The notes beneath the pieces were generated by a model, which made no database searches, was not told the origin of the DNA, and was given only the letters and a program-made list of their open reading frames with translations. Below, one piece after another: positions 26,861 through 38,404 of a DNA stretch of 53,561 nt (its first letter is position 1; each line of letters opens with the position of its first letter). Source of the stretch: Phenylobacterium sp. (GTDB lineage: Bacteria; Pseudomonadota; Alphaproteobacteria; Caulobacterales; Caulobacteraceae). The stretch covers positions 1 through 53,561 of the forward strand of contig NZ_JAUYQL010000036.1 of the NCBI RefSeq assembly GCF_030697305.1. The letters are read 5' to 3'. A program made the translations under genes and the position numbers.

Positions 26861-27601
26861 TTAGCCGGTGATGCGATAGCGCCCTGCGCCATCCGGACAG
26901 ACACGCACGTAGCGGTACTCGCTGGCGCCGTTGTTCCACTCGACCGGGGCCGGCGCCAGACGACAGCGCTGGCGATTGTAGTAGGCGGTGTCATAGCGGC
27001 CGCTGCGATAGCGCCGATCGCGGTCCCAACGGCTTTCGCGGTAGGGGATGGTCTCGTCGTAGCTGAAGTAGTAGCCCGTCTCGTCGCACTTGGCGGTGCT
27101 CTTGCCGATGTTGGCGCCCAGCGCGCCGCCGACCACGGCGCCCAGGACCGCGCCCTCGGTGCGGGCGTTGCGGGCGGCCACGTTCGAGCCCAGCGCGGCG
27201 CCGGCGATCGCGCCGATCAGGCCGCCGGCCACCGCATTGTTGTTCGAGCGCTGCCGGCACGGGTCATTGTAGCGCTGGTCGTTGTAGCGCGGATCGTTAT
27301 ACGCGCGCTCGCCGTCCCGATAGCCGTCGTCGCTCCACACCGGCGCCGGACCATAGGCGCGGGCGTAGGACCCGTAGCCGTATCGACGGTCATAATCGGC
27401 GCGCGCGCGTTCATAGTCCTCGCGGCGGCGGTCATACTCGGCGCGCGAGGCCTCGTAGTCGCGGCGGTCAGCATCATAGCTGCGCAGGTCGCGTTGGTAT
27501 TGCTCCGTCGGGCGATACGCGCCGTACGGCTGAGCGACGGCAGGCATGGCGGTGGCGATCGCCAGCGCTCCAGCCAGGCCGAGCTTCAGGGTGGTATGCA
27601 T
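26861..27601 (-). CDS. Exported glycine-zipper (YMGG-like) protein
   Basis: A protein of about 246 residues. MHTTLKLGLAGALAIATAMPAVAQ is a signal peptide. It is followed by a Tyr/Arg/Asp-rich low-complexity region (about 25-120, with repeated RRDYE, DRRYG and YNDPRYND units) and then a glycine zipper (AVAGGLIGAIAGAALGSN and GAVLGAVVGGALGANIG), which is a likely membrane-inserting hairpin. The C-terminal part has paired Cys. The start at 27601 has GGAG six bases before it; an ATG at 27613 is less well placed. Related proteins are outer membrane or envelope stress proteins, but no defined activity is known. Confidence 0.9.
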   Translation of the reverse strand: MHTTLKLGLAGALAIATAMPAVAQPYGAYRPTEQYQRDLRSYDADRRDYEASRAEYDRRREDYERARADYDRRYGYGSYARAYGPAPVWSDDGYRDGERAYNDPRYNDQRYNDPCRQRSNNNAVAGGLIGAIAGAALGSNVAARNARTEGAVLGAVVGGALGANIGKSTAKCDETGYYFSYDETIPYRESRWDRDRRYRSGRYDTAYYNRQRCRLAPAPVEWNNGASEYRYVRVCPDGAGRYRITG

Positions 27602-27744
27602 CTTTGGCTCCATTTCCTCAGCCGCGGGCGCTTCTGTTCAGCCCGCGTTGTCCCGAAACCCAAACGCATGCTTATGGCTAAGGTTGCAAGGACATGGAGC
27701 GGTGGATTTTCGACGGACTTGTGACGCAAGGCCTTCCCGCCTAA

Positions 27745-27773
27745 TTTCCGGCCGTTCCGCGAACGGCTGGAAA
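27745..27773 (+). promoter_or_regulatory. Hairpin covering the accA ribosome binding site
   Basis: A 13-bp stem (TTTCCGGCCGTTC / GAACGGCTGGAAA, one G-U pair) with a 3-base loop ends 11 bases before the accA ATG. Its 3' arm contains GGAAA, the best ribosome binding site available, so folding would hide the start signal. No T tract follows, so it does not look like a terminator. Confidence 0.5.
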
Positions 27774-27784
27774 AGATTCCCTGA

Positions 27785-28747
27785 ATGGCGACGCATTACC
27801 TCGAGTTCGAGCGCCCTATCGCTGATCTCGAAGCCAAGATCGAGGAACTGTCGAAGCTCTCGGAATCCGCCGGGCCGGCCGCGTTCGACGCCGAGATCGA
27901 GGCGCTGCGCGCGCGCCTGCACGAGATGCGGCGCGACGCCTATGGTAAGCTGGACGCCTGGCAGAAGACCCAGGTCGCCCGCCATCCCGAGCGACCGCAC
28001 TTCGTCGACTACGTCGCCGGCCTTATCGACGAGTTCGTCGAGCTGCGCGGCGACCGCAAGTTCGCCGACGACCAGGCGATCATGGGCGGGCTGGGGCGCT
28101 TTCGCGGCCAGGGCGTGGTGGTTATCGGCCACGAGAAGGGCCGCGACACCGTCACCCGGGTCAAACACAACTGGGGCTCGGCGCGCCCTGAGGGCTTCCG
28201 CAAGGCGGTCCGGTTGATGGACATGGCCGAGCGGTTCAACCTGCCGGTGATCAGCTTCGTCGACACCCAGGCGGCCTATCCCGGCATCGTCAGCGAGGAG
28301 CGCGGCGTCGCCGAAGCCATCGCCCGGTCCACCGAGCGCAGCCTGATGCTGGGTGTGCCGATGATCGCGGTGGTGACCGGGGAGGGCGGATCAGGCGGCG
28401 CGCTGGGCATCGCCTGCGGCAGCCGCGTGCTGATCCTGGAGCACGCCATCTATTCGGTGATCCCGCCGGAAGGCGCGAACTCGATCCTGTGGCGCGGCGC
28501 GCGCACCGCCGAGGACGCCGCCAAGGCGATGAAGATCACCGCCCAGGATCTGCTGGCGATGAAGATCGTCGATCGGGTGATCCCCGAGCCTCCGGGCGGC
28601 GCCCACTCCGACCCGGACGCTACGATCCAAGCGGTGGGCGACGCGGTGGAAGACGAGCTGAAGGCGCTGGCCGGCTTCAATCCCGACGAACTGCGCAAGC
28701 GGCGCGCCGATCGCTTCTACGCCATCGGACGTACGGGCCTTCGCTAG
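27785..28747 (+). CDS. accA: Acetyl-CoA carboxylase carboxyltransferase subunit alpha
   Basis: A 320-residue subunit that, with AccD, transfers carboxyl from biotin to acetyl-CoA to form malonyl-CoA for fatty acid synthesis. The N-terminus MATHYLEFERPIADLEAKI and the crotonase-fold signature (VTGEGGSGGALGIACG and YSVIPPEGANSILW) are typical, as is the length. accD is not in the window, as usual for this group. Translation may be controlled by the hairpin that ends 11 bases before the ATG. Confidence 0.98.
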   Translation: MATHYLEFERPIADLEAKIEELSKLSESAGPAAFDAEIEALRARLHEMRRDAYGKLDAWQKTQVARHPERPHFVDYVAGLIDEFVELRGDRKFADDQAIMGGLGRFRGQGVVVIGHEKGRDTVTRVKHNWGSARPEGFRKAVRLMDMAERFNLPVISFVDTQAAYPGIVSEERGVAEAIARSTERSLMLGVPMIAVVTGEGGSGGALGIACGSRVLILEHAIYSVIPPEGANSILWRGARTAEDAAKAMKITAQDLLAMKIVDRVIPEPPGGAHSDPDATIQAVGDAVEDELKALAGFNPDELRKRRADRFYAIGRTGLR

Positions 28748-28871
28748 CACGCTGCGACCGGCGTGCTTGATGCAGCGTCGTGAACCCACCTAGGATCAGG
28801 CGAGGCATCCGGCCGCTGGTCGGGCGACGCGCTCAGGCGCGCAAACAACAAAATCTGTCAGGGAGTGAGAC

Positions 28872-29819
28872 ATGACCACGCAGCAGAGGCCTTTGGGCTC
28901 CGGCCTGGATCGCGACAGCACGGCCGATCAGGCGCTTGGCGCGGCGGACCTGACCGGCAAGACTGTGGTGGTCACCGGCGCCTCTTCCGGACTGGGGACG
29001 GAGACCGCGCGCGTTCTGGCCCAGGCTGGGGCGAAGATCATCGCCGCCGTACGCTCGCCGGAGCGGGCCAAGGCTGCGCTCGCCGGTGTGAAGAACGTGC
29101 AGATCGAACAACTCGACCTTGCCGATCCGGCCTCGATCGACGCCTTCGTTGCGCGCGTCGAGGCGACAGGGACGCCGGTGCACATCCTGATCAACAACGC
29201 CGGCGTCATGGCCTGTCCGCTGGCCCGCGACGCGCGCGGCTACGAGATGCAGTTCGCGACCAACCACCTGGGGCATTTCCAGCTCACCGCGGGCCTCTGG
29301 CCGGCGCTGAAGCGCGCGAACGGCGCGCGGGTGGTGACGTTGTCGTCGGGCGCCCACCGCCGCAGTCCGGTGCTGTTCGACGACATCAACTTCGAGACCA
29401 CCGAATACGAGAAGTTCAAGGCGTACGGTCAGGCCAAAAGCGCCAATGCGCTGTTCTCAGTGGGCCTTGACCAGCGTGGCCAGAAGGACGGCGTGCGCGC
29501 CTTCGCCGTGCACCCGGGCATCATCCACGACACCAACCTGTTCCATTTCCTGTCGAGCGAGGAGATGTCGCAGACCGCCGGCGCGCTGGGCGCGACCAAG
29601 ACCATTCCGCAAGGGGCGGCGACTACGGTGTGGGCGGCGACCTCGCCGATGCTGGAGGGCCACGGCGGCGTCTATTGCGAGAACGGCGACATCGCCGAGG
29701 GCGTTCCCGCCGACAAGCAGACGCCGGGAGGCGTGCGGCCCTGGGCGGTCGACCCGGCCCTGGCCGATCGGCTGTGGAGCGTCAGCGAGAAGATGACCGG
29801 AAAATCGTTCCCGGGCTGA
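28872..29819 (+). CDS. Short-chain dehydrogenase/reductase
   Basis: A 315-residue NAD(P)-dependent oxidoreductase of the retinol-dehydrogenase-like group. The cofactor motif TGASSGLG lies at 35-42, NNAG at 108-111, and the catalytic Ser159, Tyr185 and Lys189 are in place. Arg61 after the second strand (AAVRSPERA) favours NADP. GGGAGTGAG just before the ATG is a strong ribosome binding site. The C-terminal segment TPGGVRPWAVDPALADRLW is common to this subgroup. The substrate cannot be told from sequence. It is a single-gene unit closed by a GC hairpin. Confidence 0.93.
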   Translation: MTTQQRPLGSGLDRDSTADQALGAADLTGKTVVVTGASSGLGTETARVLAQAGAKIIAAVRSPERAKAALAGVKNVQIEQLDLADPASIDAFVARVEATGTPVHILINNAGVMACPLARDARGYEMQFATNHLGHFQLTAGLWPALKRANGARVVTLSSGAHRRSPVLFDDINFETTEYEKFKAYGQAKSANALFSVGLDQRGQKDGVRAFAVHPGIIHDTNLFHFLSSEEMSQTAGALGATKTIPQGAATTVWAATSPMLEGHGGVYCENGDIAEGVPADKQTPGGVRPWAVDPALADRLWSVSEKMTGKSFPG

Positions 29820-29846
29820 GCGTCGGGACACTCCAGGCCGATCCTG

Positions 29847-29872
29847 CGCGCACCGCCCGGAGGCGGTGCGCG
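29847..29872 (+). terminator. Terminator hairpin between the SDR gene and the TonB-dependent receptor gene
   Basis: A perfect 11-bp stem (CGCGCACCGCC / GGCGGTGCGCG) with a CGGA loop lies between converging genes, 27 bases after the SDR stop and 5 bases from the receptor stop. No U tract follows on either strand, so efficiency is uncertain. Confidence 0.6.
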
Positions 29873-29877
29873 AAATC

Positions 29878-32814
29878 TCAGTACTTGAACGAAGCGCCCA
29901 GGTAGAAGTAACGGCCGCCGTTGTCGTAGATCGACGCGCCCTGTCCCGTGCCGGTGTAGGTCTCGGGCAGCGACGGCGGATATTCGTCGGCCACGTTGTT
30001 GATCCCGCCGCGGACCACGACGCCGTCGGTGAGGCGGTACTGAGCGCGCACGTCGTGGCTGTAGTAGTCGCCGGTGTAGTACGGATTGAGCTGGGTCTGG
30101 GTGAATTGGGTGCTGGCGATCATCGAGCCGATGTAATGGCCGGTCCAGCCGACGCTGAGCGCGCCCATTCTCCAGTCCGCCCGCGCCGTGGCGCGCCATT
30201 CCGGCAGGCCGCCGTTGATCGAGTTGGCGAGCTGGGTGTAGGCGACATTCGGGATGTTCTGCTGAGCCGCACGGTAGGTCCATGTGGCGTCCAGCTTGAA
30301 CGCCAGCGAACCGTAGTCGGCGCCGCCAAACAGGTCGCCCGGCAGCATGGAATAGGCGATGGCGCCGTCCCAGCCTTCCAGCTTCACCTTGGCGATGTTC
30401 TGGCGGGTCTGGTTGATCTGAACCACGCCGCCGGCGGCGTTGCGGGTCACCTGGGCGCAGAACGGGTTGGTCGCATAGGCCGCGCTCGAGTCGTAGCACA
30501 GGGTTTGCAGCAGCGAGGCGGTAGGCACCGTGCCGATCTGGTCTTCGATGTTGTATTTGAACCAGTCGAGAGAGATCGACAGGTTCGGCGTCCAGCGCGG
30601 CTTGATCACCAAGCCGGCTTGGTAAGTGTTGGCGGTTTCCGCCCCGAGGTTCGGGTTGCCGCCGACGAGCAGGCGCGCGGCCGGCCGACCGGCCCCGATG
30701 TTGGAGACGAAGGTCGCCGGGTTATAGCCGGGGATCGCGGCCGCGCAGGTGATGCGGCGCGCGGCTTGCTGGGCGGCCGTGGTCGAGGCGAAGTTCACGC
30801 GGTCGCAGGGATCCTGGACGGGGGCGTTGGCCGCGGCGAAGCTGGTGCTCTGCGGCGCGTACAGTTCGACGATGTTGGGCGCGCGCACCGCGGTGCCTTG
30901 GCTGGCGCGGAAGCGCAGGTCTTGCACGGGCGCCCAGTTGGCCACCAGGCGGTACTGGTCGGTCTGGCCGACGGTAGAATAATCGGCGACGCGGCCCGCT
31001 GCCTCGAAGCTCAGGTCATAGGCGAACGGCAGGTCTTTCAGAACCGGAATGCGCAACTCGGCGTAGCCTTCGCGCACGTCGTACTGGCCGGCGCGCACGC
31101 CGGTGGCGTTGAAGAACAGCGCGCCCGAAGCGCTCAGAGCATCCTGGCCGAAGGCGCTCTCTTCCTTGCGGTATTCGGCGCCGGCGGCGATCGCCAGCGG
31201 GCCGGCGGGCAACTCGAACAGGGTGGTGGTGATGTTGGCCGCCACCAGCGACTGCTCGATGCGCTGTTGCGTGTAGGCGTTGGCGTTGACCCACAGCGCG
31301 GCTTCGCGCGAACCGCCGTTGATCAGGTCGTAGGGCACGCAGCCGGCGGCGCGCGCCGCGACGTCTCGACAGACGATCTGCCCCGCCACCAGCACCGGGT
31401 CGACCGCCTGGGTGATGCGCAGCAGGTTTGGGACATTGTAGTGTGTGGTCTCGGCGCTGGTGCGGCCGTACTGCGCGTACCAGTCCCAGTGGACGTCGCG
31501 ATCGGCGATCTCCAGCGCGCCGTTCATGCCGATGACGCCGCGGGTCGTCTCGCGGTCGGCGCGGGTGTCGCGCCCGCCGAAGTCGTCGAAATACTTGCCG
31601 ATCAGGATCGGCGAGTTCGCGGCGGCGCCTGAAGCGAGGAACGCGGCGCGGAGCTGCGGTCCGATCGGGCCGACGGCGAGGAACGGGTTGTTGGCGAAGA
31701 TCGGGATGACCGTCTCGGCCGTCGCCTGCGGGCTGACGAACGCCGGCGACTGGGTCGCGTAGCCGCGGCTGCGGGCGTAGCTCGCTTCGACGAACAGGTT
31801 GGTCGTATCGTCGATCGCATATTCGATGTGCGTGTCGATGATGCCGCGCAGCGACTTGCTCTGCAGCGCCGCGTACTGGCTCTGGTAGATCAGCGCCGGA
31901 TCCTGGCAAGTCGGCGACACCACGACGGTCGAGCACGCTGCGCTGAGCTGCACCAGGCGCGTCGGATCATTGACGTCGCGGGCGTAGGCCACATTGACCG
32001 CGCCCTGGCGAATCTGGAACACCCCCAGCGGGCTGATGTTGGCCTTCGATGCGCCGACGACGCCCTGCGGATTGCCGTTGTCGCGGCGCAGGCCGGGGTA
32101 GAGCTCGCTGCGGTCGCGCTGCAGGATCGGCTCGATACGGCCGACCTCGGCGGCGACCATCACGCTCAAGCGGTCGTTCAGCAGCCTGGCGCCGTAGAGG
32201 CCGCCGATGCGGAACTCCTGGCCATCGCCTTCCTGGCGCACGCCCGCGTCGACGTCGGCCTCGAAGCCTTCGAAGCGCTTCTTCATGATGATGTTGACGA
32301 CGCCGGCGATGGCTTCCGAGCCATAGACCGCCGAGGCGCCGCCCGCGGCGATCTCGACGCGGTCGATCAACAGGGTCGGAATCTGGCTGAGATCCACCGC
32401 AGGATCGGAGGCGTCGTTGTTCACCAGCCGGCGACCGTCGCGCAGCACCAGGGTGCGCTGGGCGCCGAGGCCGCGGATGTCGGCCCGTGTCTGGCCAGCG
32501 AGGAACGAAGTGCCGGCCGAGTTCTGGCCGTTCAAGTTGGCGTTGAGCGTCGGCAGGTCCAGCAGTGCGTCGCTGAGCAGCGTGTAGCCGGAAATGCGCA
32601 TCTGCTCGCCGGTGATCACCGCGATCGGCGCCGGGCCCTCGAAGCTGTCGCGGCGGATCCGCGAACCGGTGACCACGATCTCCGATACGGCGGTCTCGCC
32701 CTGCGGCGCGTCTGCGGTCTGGGCTGCGGCGAGGTTCGGGGCCGCGAAGGCGGCGGCGGCGGCCGACCCGAGCAGGGTCGTGCGGAGCAAACTGTTCATC
32801 GGTGCTTTCATCAT
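29878..32814 (-). CDS. TonB-dependent outer membrane receptor
   Basis: A protein of about 978 residues. A signal peptide (to about residue 32, cleavage after LAAAQ) is followed by a plug domain with the TonB-box region SEIVVTGSRI and the conserved VNIIMKK, then a 22-strand barrel ending in the aromatic FKY expected of an outer membrane protein. The size and sequence resemble the large Caulobacterales/sphingomonad receptors for carbohydrates or other bulky ligands rather than short siderophore receptors. AGGCGAC precedes the chosen ATG; an upstream in-frame ATG would add 14 residues. A 17-bp palindrome 98 bases upstream may be its operator. No transport or enzyme partner is adjacent. Confidence 0.93.
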   Translation of the reverse strand: MMKAPMNSLLRTTLLGSAAAAAFAAPNLAAAQTADAPQGETAVSEIVVTGSRIRRDSFEGPAPIAVITGEQMRISGYTLLSDALLDLPTLNANLNGQNSAGTSFLAGQTRADIRGLGAQRTLVLRDGRRLVNNDASDPAVDLSQIPTLLIDRVEIAAGGASAVYGSEAIAGVVNIIMKKRFEGFEADVDAGVRQEGDGQEFRIGGLYGARLLNDRLSVMVAAEVGRIEPILQRDRSELYPGLRRDNGNPQGVVGASKANISPLGVFQIRQGAVNVAYARDVNDPTRLVQLSAACSTVVVSPTCQDPALIYQSQYAALQSKSLRGIIDTHIEYAIDDTTNLFVEASYARSRGYATQSPAFVSPQATAETVIPIFANNPFLAVGPIGPQLRAAFLASGAAANSPILIGKYFDDFGGRDTRADRETTRGVIGMNGALEIADRDVHWDWYAQYGRTSAETTHYNVPNLLRITQAVDPVLVAGQIVCRDVAARAAGCVPYDLINGGSREAALWVNANAYTQQRIEQSLVAANITTTLFELPAGPLAIAAGAEYRKEESAFGQDALSASGALFFNATGVRAGQYDVREGYAELRIPVLKDLPFAYDLSFEAAGRVADYSTVGQTDQYRLVANWAPVQDLRFRASQGTAVRAPNIVELYAPQSTSFAAANAPVQDPCDRVNFASTTAAQQAARRITCAAAIPGYNPATFVSNIGAGRPAARLLVGGNPNLGAETANTYQAGLVIKPRWTPNLSISLDWFKYNIEDQIGTVPTASLLQTLCYDSSAAYATNPFCAQVTRNAAGGVVQINQTRQNIAKVKLEGWDGAIAYSMLPGDLFGGADYGSLAFKLDATWTYRAAQQNIPNVAYTQLANSINGGLPEWRATARADWRMGALSVGWTGHYIGSMIASTQFTQTQLNPYYTGDYYSHDVRAQYRLTDGVVVRGGINNVADEYPPSLPETYTGTGQGASIYDNGGRYFYLGASFKY

Positions 32815-32911
32815 GTCGCCTGGAGTCGCTTCCCGGAGACGATCAGCCGACGCCACCGAGGCCGGTCACGCGCGTGTTCCGAGCGGAAAACGCAACGTAG
32901 CGGCGAGCCAT

Positions 32912-32928
32912 AGGTCTCATGGAGACCT
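32912..32928 (-). promoter_or_regulatory. 17-bp palindrome upstream of the TonB-dependent receptor
   Basis: A perfect inverted repeat AGGTCTC / GAGACCT with a 3-base spacer lies about 100 bases before the receptor ATG, in the only sizeable gap between it and the MATE gene. It adjoins TATGG and CCGATAAGG, which could be promoter elements. The form suits a dimeric repressor; no regulator gene is next to it. Confidence 0.45.
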
Positions 32929-33027
32929 TATCGGAACCATAATTGGGTGAATCCGGGCCGAAATGACCTGGTCGAGCCGCACGAGTTCTCGGTGAGTGCG
33001 CTTTGCGCGCCACAGGCGGCGGCAGGG

Positions 33028-34392
33028 TCAGGGACGCGCCGGCTTCGGTCCCCAGCGGGTGAAATAGATGACGCCCGCCATCGACAGTCCGTAGACCGCC
33101 AGCGAGAACGCCACGAGCGCGAACAATTGCCACACCGGCGCCTGGGTGTGCGCGAGCCACAGACCGCCGCCAAGCACCGCCACGAGTCGGGCGGTTTGGG
33201 CCAACACCGGGCCGACGATCTTCGCCGCGCCCTGGGCCGCGAAGTACAGCGCCATGGCCAGGCCCAGGAACAGGAACGCCGGCCCCGCCCAGTGCAGATA
33301 GACCGCGGCCGCGGCGCGAACGCCTGGATCGCTGGTGAACAGGTGGGTCCATAGCGAGGGCTTCAGCGCGATCACAGTGCCGATCAGACCCGAGGCGGCG
33401 CCGGCGAGCGCGCCGGCGGTCCAGGCGACGCGGCGCGCGCGCGCAATCTGGCCGGCGCCGATGGCCATGCCGACCATCGGGATCGCCGCGACGCCGACGG
33501 CGAAGGCCAGTGGCGTAAGCAGGAACTCAAGCCTCGCGCCGACGCCGTATCCGGCCAGGGCCTCGGGGCCGAAGTGGCCGACGATGCGGGTGAAGATCAG
33601 CACCGTCGCCACCGACTGCACCGACGACATGCAGGCGACGCCACCGACCTTCAGGATGTCGGCGAACAGGCCGCGATGAGGACGAAAGCCCTTGAACCGG
33701 ATCGGCAGGCGCGCGCCAGGACCCATCACCCGCCACAGCAGGAACAGCGCGCCGGCGCTGTAGGCGATCAGCGAGCCGGAGGCGACGCCCGGCATGCCCA
33801 GCCGCGGGGCGGGGCCGACGCCGAGGCCCAGGACCCCGCCGATGACGATCTGGGCGAGGCTGACGCCCATCAGCACCATAGAGGCCGTCTTGACGTCGCC
33901 CGAGCCGCGCAGGACCGAGGCGAGGATGTTGGCCACCCAGATCGAGATCGCCCCGGCGAACAGCAGGTGGGAGTAGGCCAGCGCTTGCTCCAGCACCACG
34001 CCGCGCGCTCCCAGGAAGGAGAAGGCGGCCGGGCCGAAGCCGATCATCGCCACCGTATAGAAGATGCCGCCGGCCAGGCCGATGATCAGGGCGTGTATCG
34101 CCAGACGGCCGGCCCGTTCCCGATCGCCTGCGCCCAGCGCGCGGCTGATGGCCGACGCGACGCCACCGCCCATGGCGCCCGCCGACAGCATGCCGACCAG
34201 GATGACGAAGGGAAACACGACCGCCACGGCCGCCAGCGCTACGGTCCCGAGCCGTCCGATGTACACGGTCTCGGCGACCGAAACGGCGGCCGCCGCGACC
34301 TGCGAGAAGGCCGCAGGCGCGGCGAGTTTCAGCAAAGTCGGCAGCAGCGGACTGCTGACCAGCGCCGGGACCGGGCGCGGCGCCGTGGTCAC
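33028..34392 (-). CDS. MATE-family efflux transporter
   Basis: A 454-residue inner membrane exporter with about 12 membrane segments in two homologous halves of the MATE (NorM/DinF) type. Characteristic segments are LAAPAAFSQVAAAAVSVAETVYIGRLG at the N-terminus and GALAGAASGLIGTV in the second half. MATE proteins expel cationic drugs in exchange for sodium or protons. Start ATG at 34392. The gene lies 13 bases after the secA stop on the same strand, so it may be cotranscribed with secA. Confidence 0.93.
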   Translation of the reverse strand: MTTAPRPVPALVSSPLLPTLLKLAAPAAFSQVAAAAVSVAETVYIGRLGTVALAAVAVVFPFVILVGMLSAGAMGGGVASAISRALGAGDRERAGRLAIHALIIGLAGGIFYTVAMIGFGPAAFSFLGARGVVLEQALAYSHLLFAGAISIWVANILASVLRGSGDVKTASMVLMGVSLAQIVIGGVLGLGVGPAPRLGMPGVASGSLIAYSAGALFLLWRVMGPGARLPIRFKGFRPHRGLFADILKVGGVACMSSVQSVATVLIFTRIVGHFGPEALAGYGVGARLEFLLTPLAFAVGVAAIPMVGMAIGAGQIARARRVAWTAGALAGAASGLIGTVIALKPSLWTHLFTSDPGVRAAAAVYLHWAGPAFLFLGLAMALYFAAQGAAKIVGPVLAQTARLVAVLGGGLWLAHTQAPVWQLFALVAFSLAVYGLSMAGVIYFTRWGPKPARP

Positions 34393-34405
34393 GGCCGGCC
34401 GCGCG

Positions 34406-37165
<2,760 letters not shown>

Positions 37166-37275
37166 GATGTGCGGCGTCCGGATGGTGCGTCGAGAAGCGC
37201 CGGCGGCGGCCGCGCTTTGGGGGTGCTTGAACACCCTTCGCCTGCACGGAATCCCACGCGATTAGCGCGCGCGAG

Positions 37276-37303
37276 ACTTAAGCAGGGCGCCTCTCCGTGT
37301 CAA
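37276..37303 (-). promoter_or_regulatory. secA promoter
   Basis: On the minus strand TTGACA (37303-37298) is followed after 16 bases by TTAAGT; TGCTTAAGTC also fits the Caulobacter -10 pattern GCTANAWC. Transcription would begin near 37269, giving a leader of about 100 bases. Confidence 0.6.
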
Positions 37304-37429
37304 CGCAGCGCACGGGGAAGGCGATGGCATGCGCTCCCACGCCGCGGCGGGGGTTTGCATCCTCTCCGTAAGTGGCTACGGGTCGCCAGGCGCCGACGCG
37401 TGCGCCTGCATCGCAAGGACCTCCCCCAG

Positions 37430-38404
37430 ATGGCGATGAAAACCCGGTTCCGCGCCTTGGGCTTCGCCGCAGCCGCGATCCTGGCCGCCGTGACGCTGGC
37501 AGGCTGTGGACAGCGTGGCGCGGCGGAGCGTCCGCCGGAAGCGGGGGACCTGGCCGTCGCCAAGGTCGACGGTTCGGTGGTCTGGGCCTCCGACGTCAAG
37601 CGCGAGGCGATCGCTCAGGGGTTGATCGGCGAGGGCGAGCCGCTGGACGTCTCTTCGGATCTGTTCCGCCGGGTGATGGACGAGGTGGTCGACCAGAAGC
37701 TGCTGGCCGGCGAGGCGCTGAAGCGCAAACTGGACAAGACGCCAGCCGCCCAGCGACGCCTGGCCGCGGCGCGGGAACGGATCCTGGGCGACATGTTGGT
37801 CGAAGGGGTGGTGGCCGATGCGGTCAACGACAACGCCGTGCGCGACCTCTACCAGGAACAGCTCAAGCTCTCGAAGACGTCGGAGGAGATCCGCGCCCGC
37901 CAGATCGTCGTGGCGACGCCCGAGGACGCGGAAGCCGTTAAGAAGCTGCTGGCCAGCGGCGCGTCGTTCGAGGCCCTGGCGATGGAGCGTTCCACCGACG
38001 CCGCGACCCGGTTCAACGGCGGCGACCTTGGCTATTTCACCACCGATGTGATGCCGGACGCCTACGATGGGGCGCTGAAGACCGCCAAGGCCGGCGAGCT
38101 CGTGGGGCCGTTCGCGGTCGAAGGCGGCTGGGCCCTGGTCAAGGTCGAGGACCGCCGGCCGGAAGCGCCGATCACCATGGAGAGCGCGCGGCCGCAGATT
38201 GTGCGCTTCCTGACCTATGACCAGATCCGCGACCTGCTGGAAAAGCTGCGCGGCAAGGCCAAGATCGAGCCGCTGCTGCCTGCCCAAGCCGCCGTCCCCG
38301 GAAAACCGAAGGAGCCGGCCGACGCGCCGGCGGCCGCGCCTGCGCCCGCTGCGCCGCCTGCCGGCCCCGCGCCGAAACCGCCCGCCAAGGGAGCGCAGCC
38401 GTGA
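37430..38404 (+). CDS. Peptidyl-prolyl isomerase lipoprotein (parvulin/PrsA-like)
   Basis: A 324-residue periplasmic foldase. The signal peptide ends in the lipobox LAGC with Cys26, so the mature protein is lipid-anchored. A SurA-like N-terminal chaperone region (about 35-150) precedes a parvulin domain (about 160-255, with RARQIVVATPEDAEAV and NGGDLGYFTTDVMPD). The tail is Ala- and Pro-rich. The ATG at 37430 has AAGGA ten bases upstream. A very long open frame continues upstream in the same phase, but it is antisense to secA and not coding. The stop overlaps the argJ start (GTGA). Confidence 0.93.
   Translation: MAMKTRFRALGFAAAAILAAVTLAGCGQRGAAERPPEAGDLAVAKVDGSVVWASDVKREAIAQGLIGEGEPLDVSSDLFRRVMDEVVDQKLLAGEALKRKLDKTPAAQRRLAAARERILGDMLVEGVVADAVNDNAVRDLYQEQLKLSKTSEEIRARQIVVATPEDAEAVKKLLASGASFEALAMERSTDAATRFNGGDLGYFTTDVMPDAYDGALKTAKAGELVGPFAVEGGWALVKVEDRRPEAPITMESARPQIVRFLTYDQIRDLLEKLRGKAKIEPLLPAQAAVPGKPKEPADAPAAAPAPAAPPAGPAPKPPAKGAQP

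Noticed and set aside
29866..31632. 588-codon plus-strand frame opposite the TonB-dependent receptor
   Set aside because: The minus strand encodes a complete receptor with signal peptide, plug and barrel; the plus frame has a biased composition and no domain.
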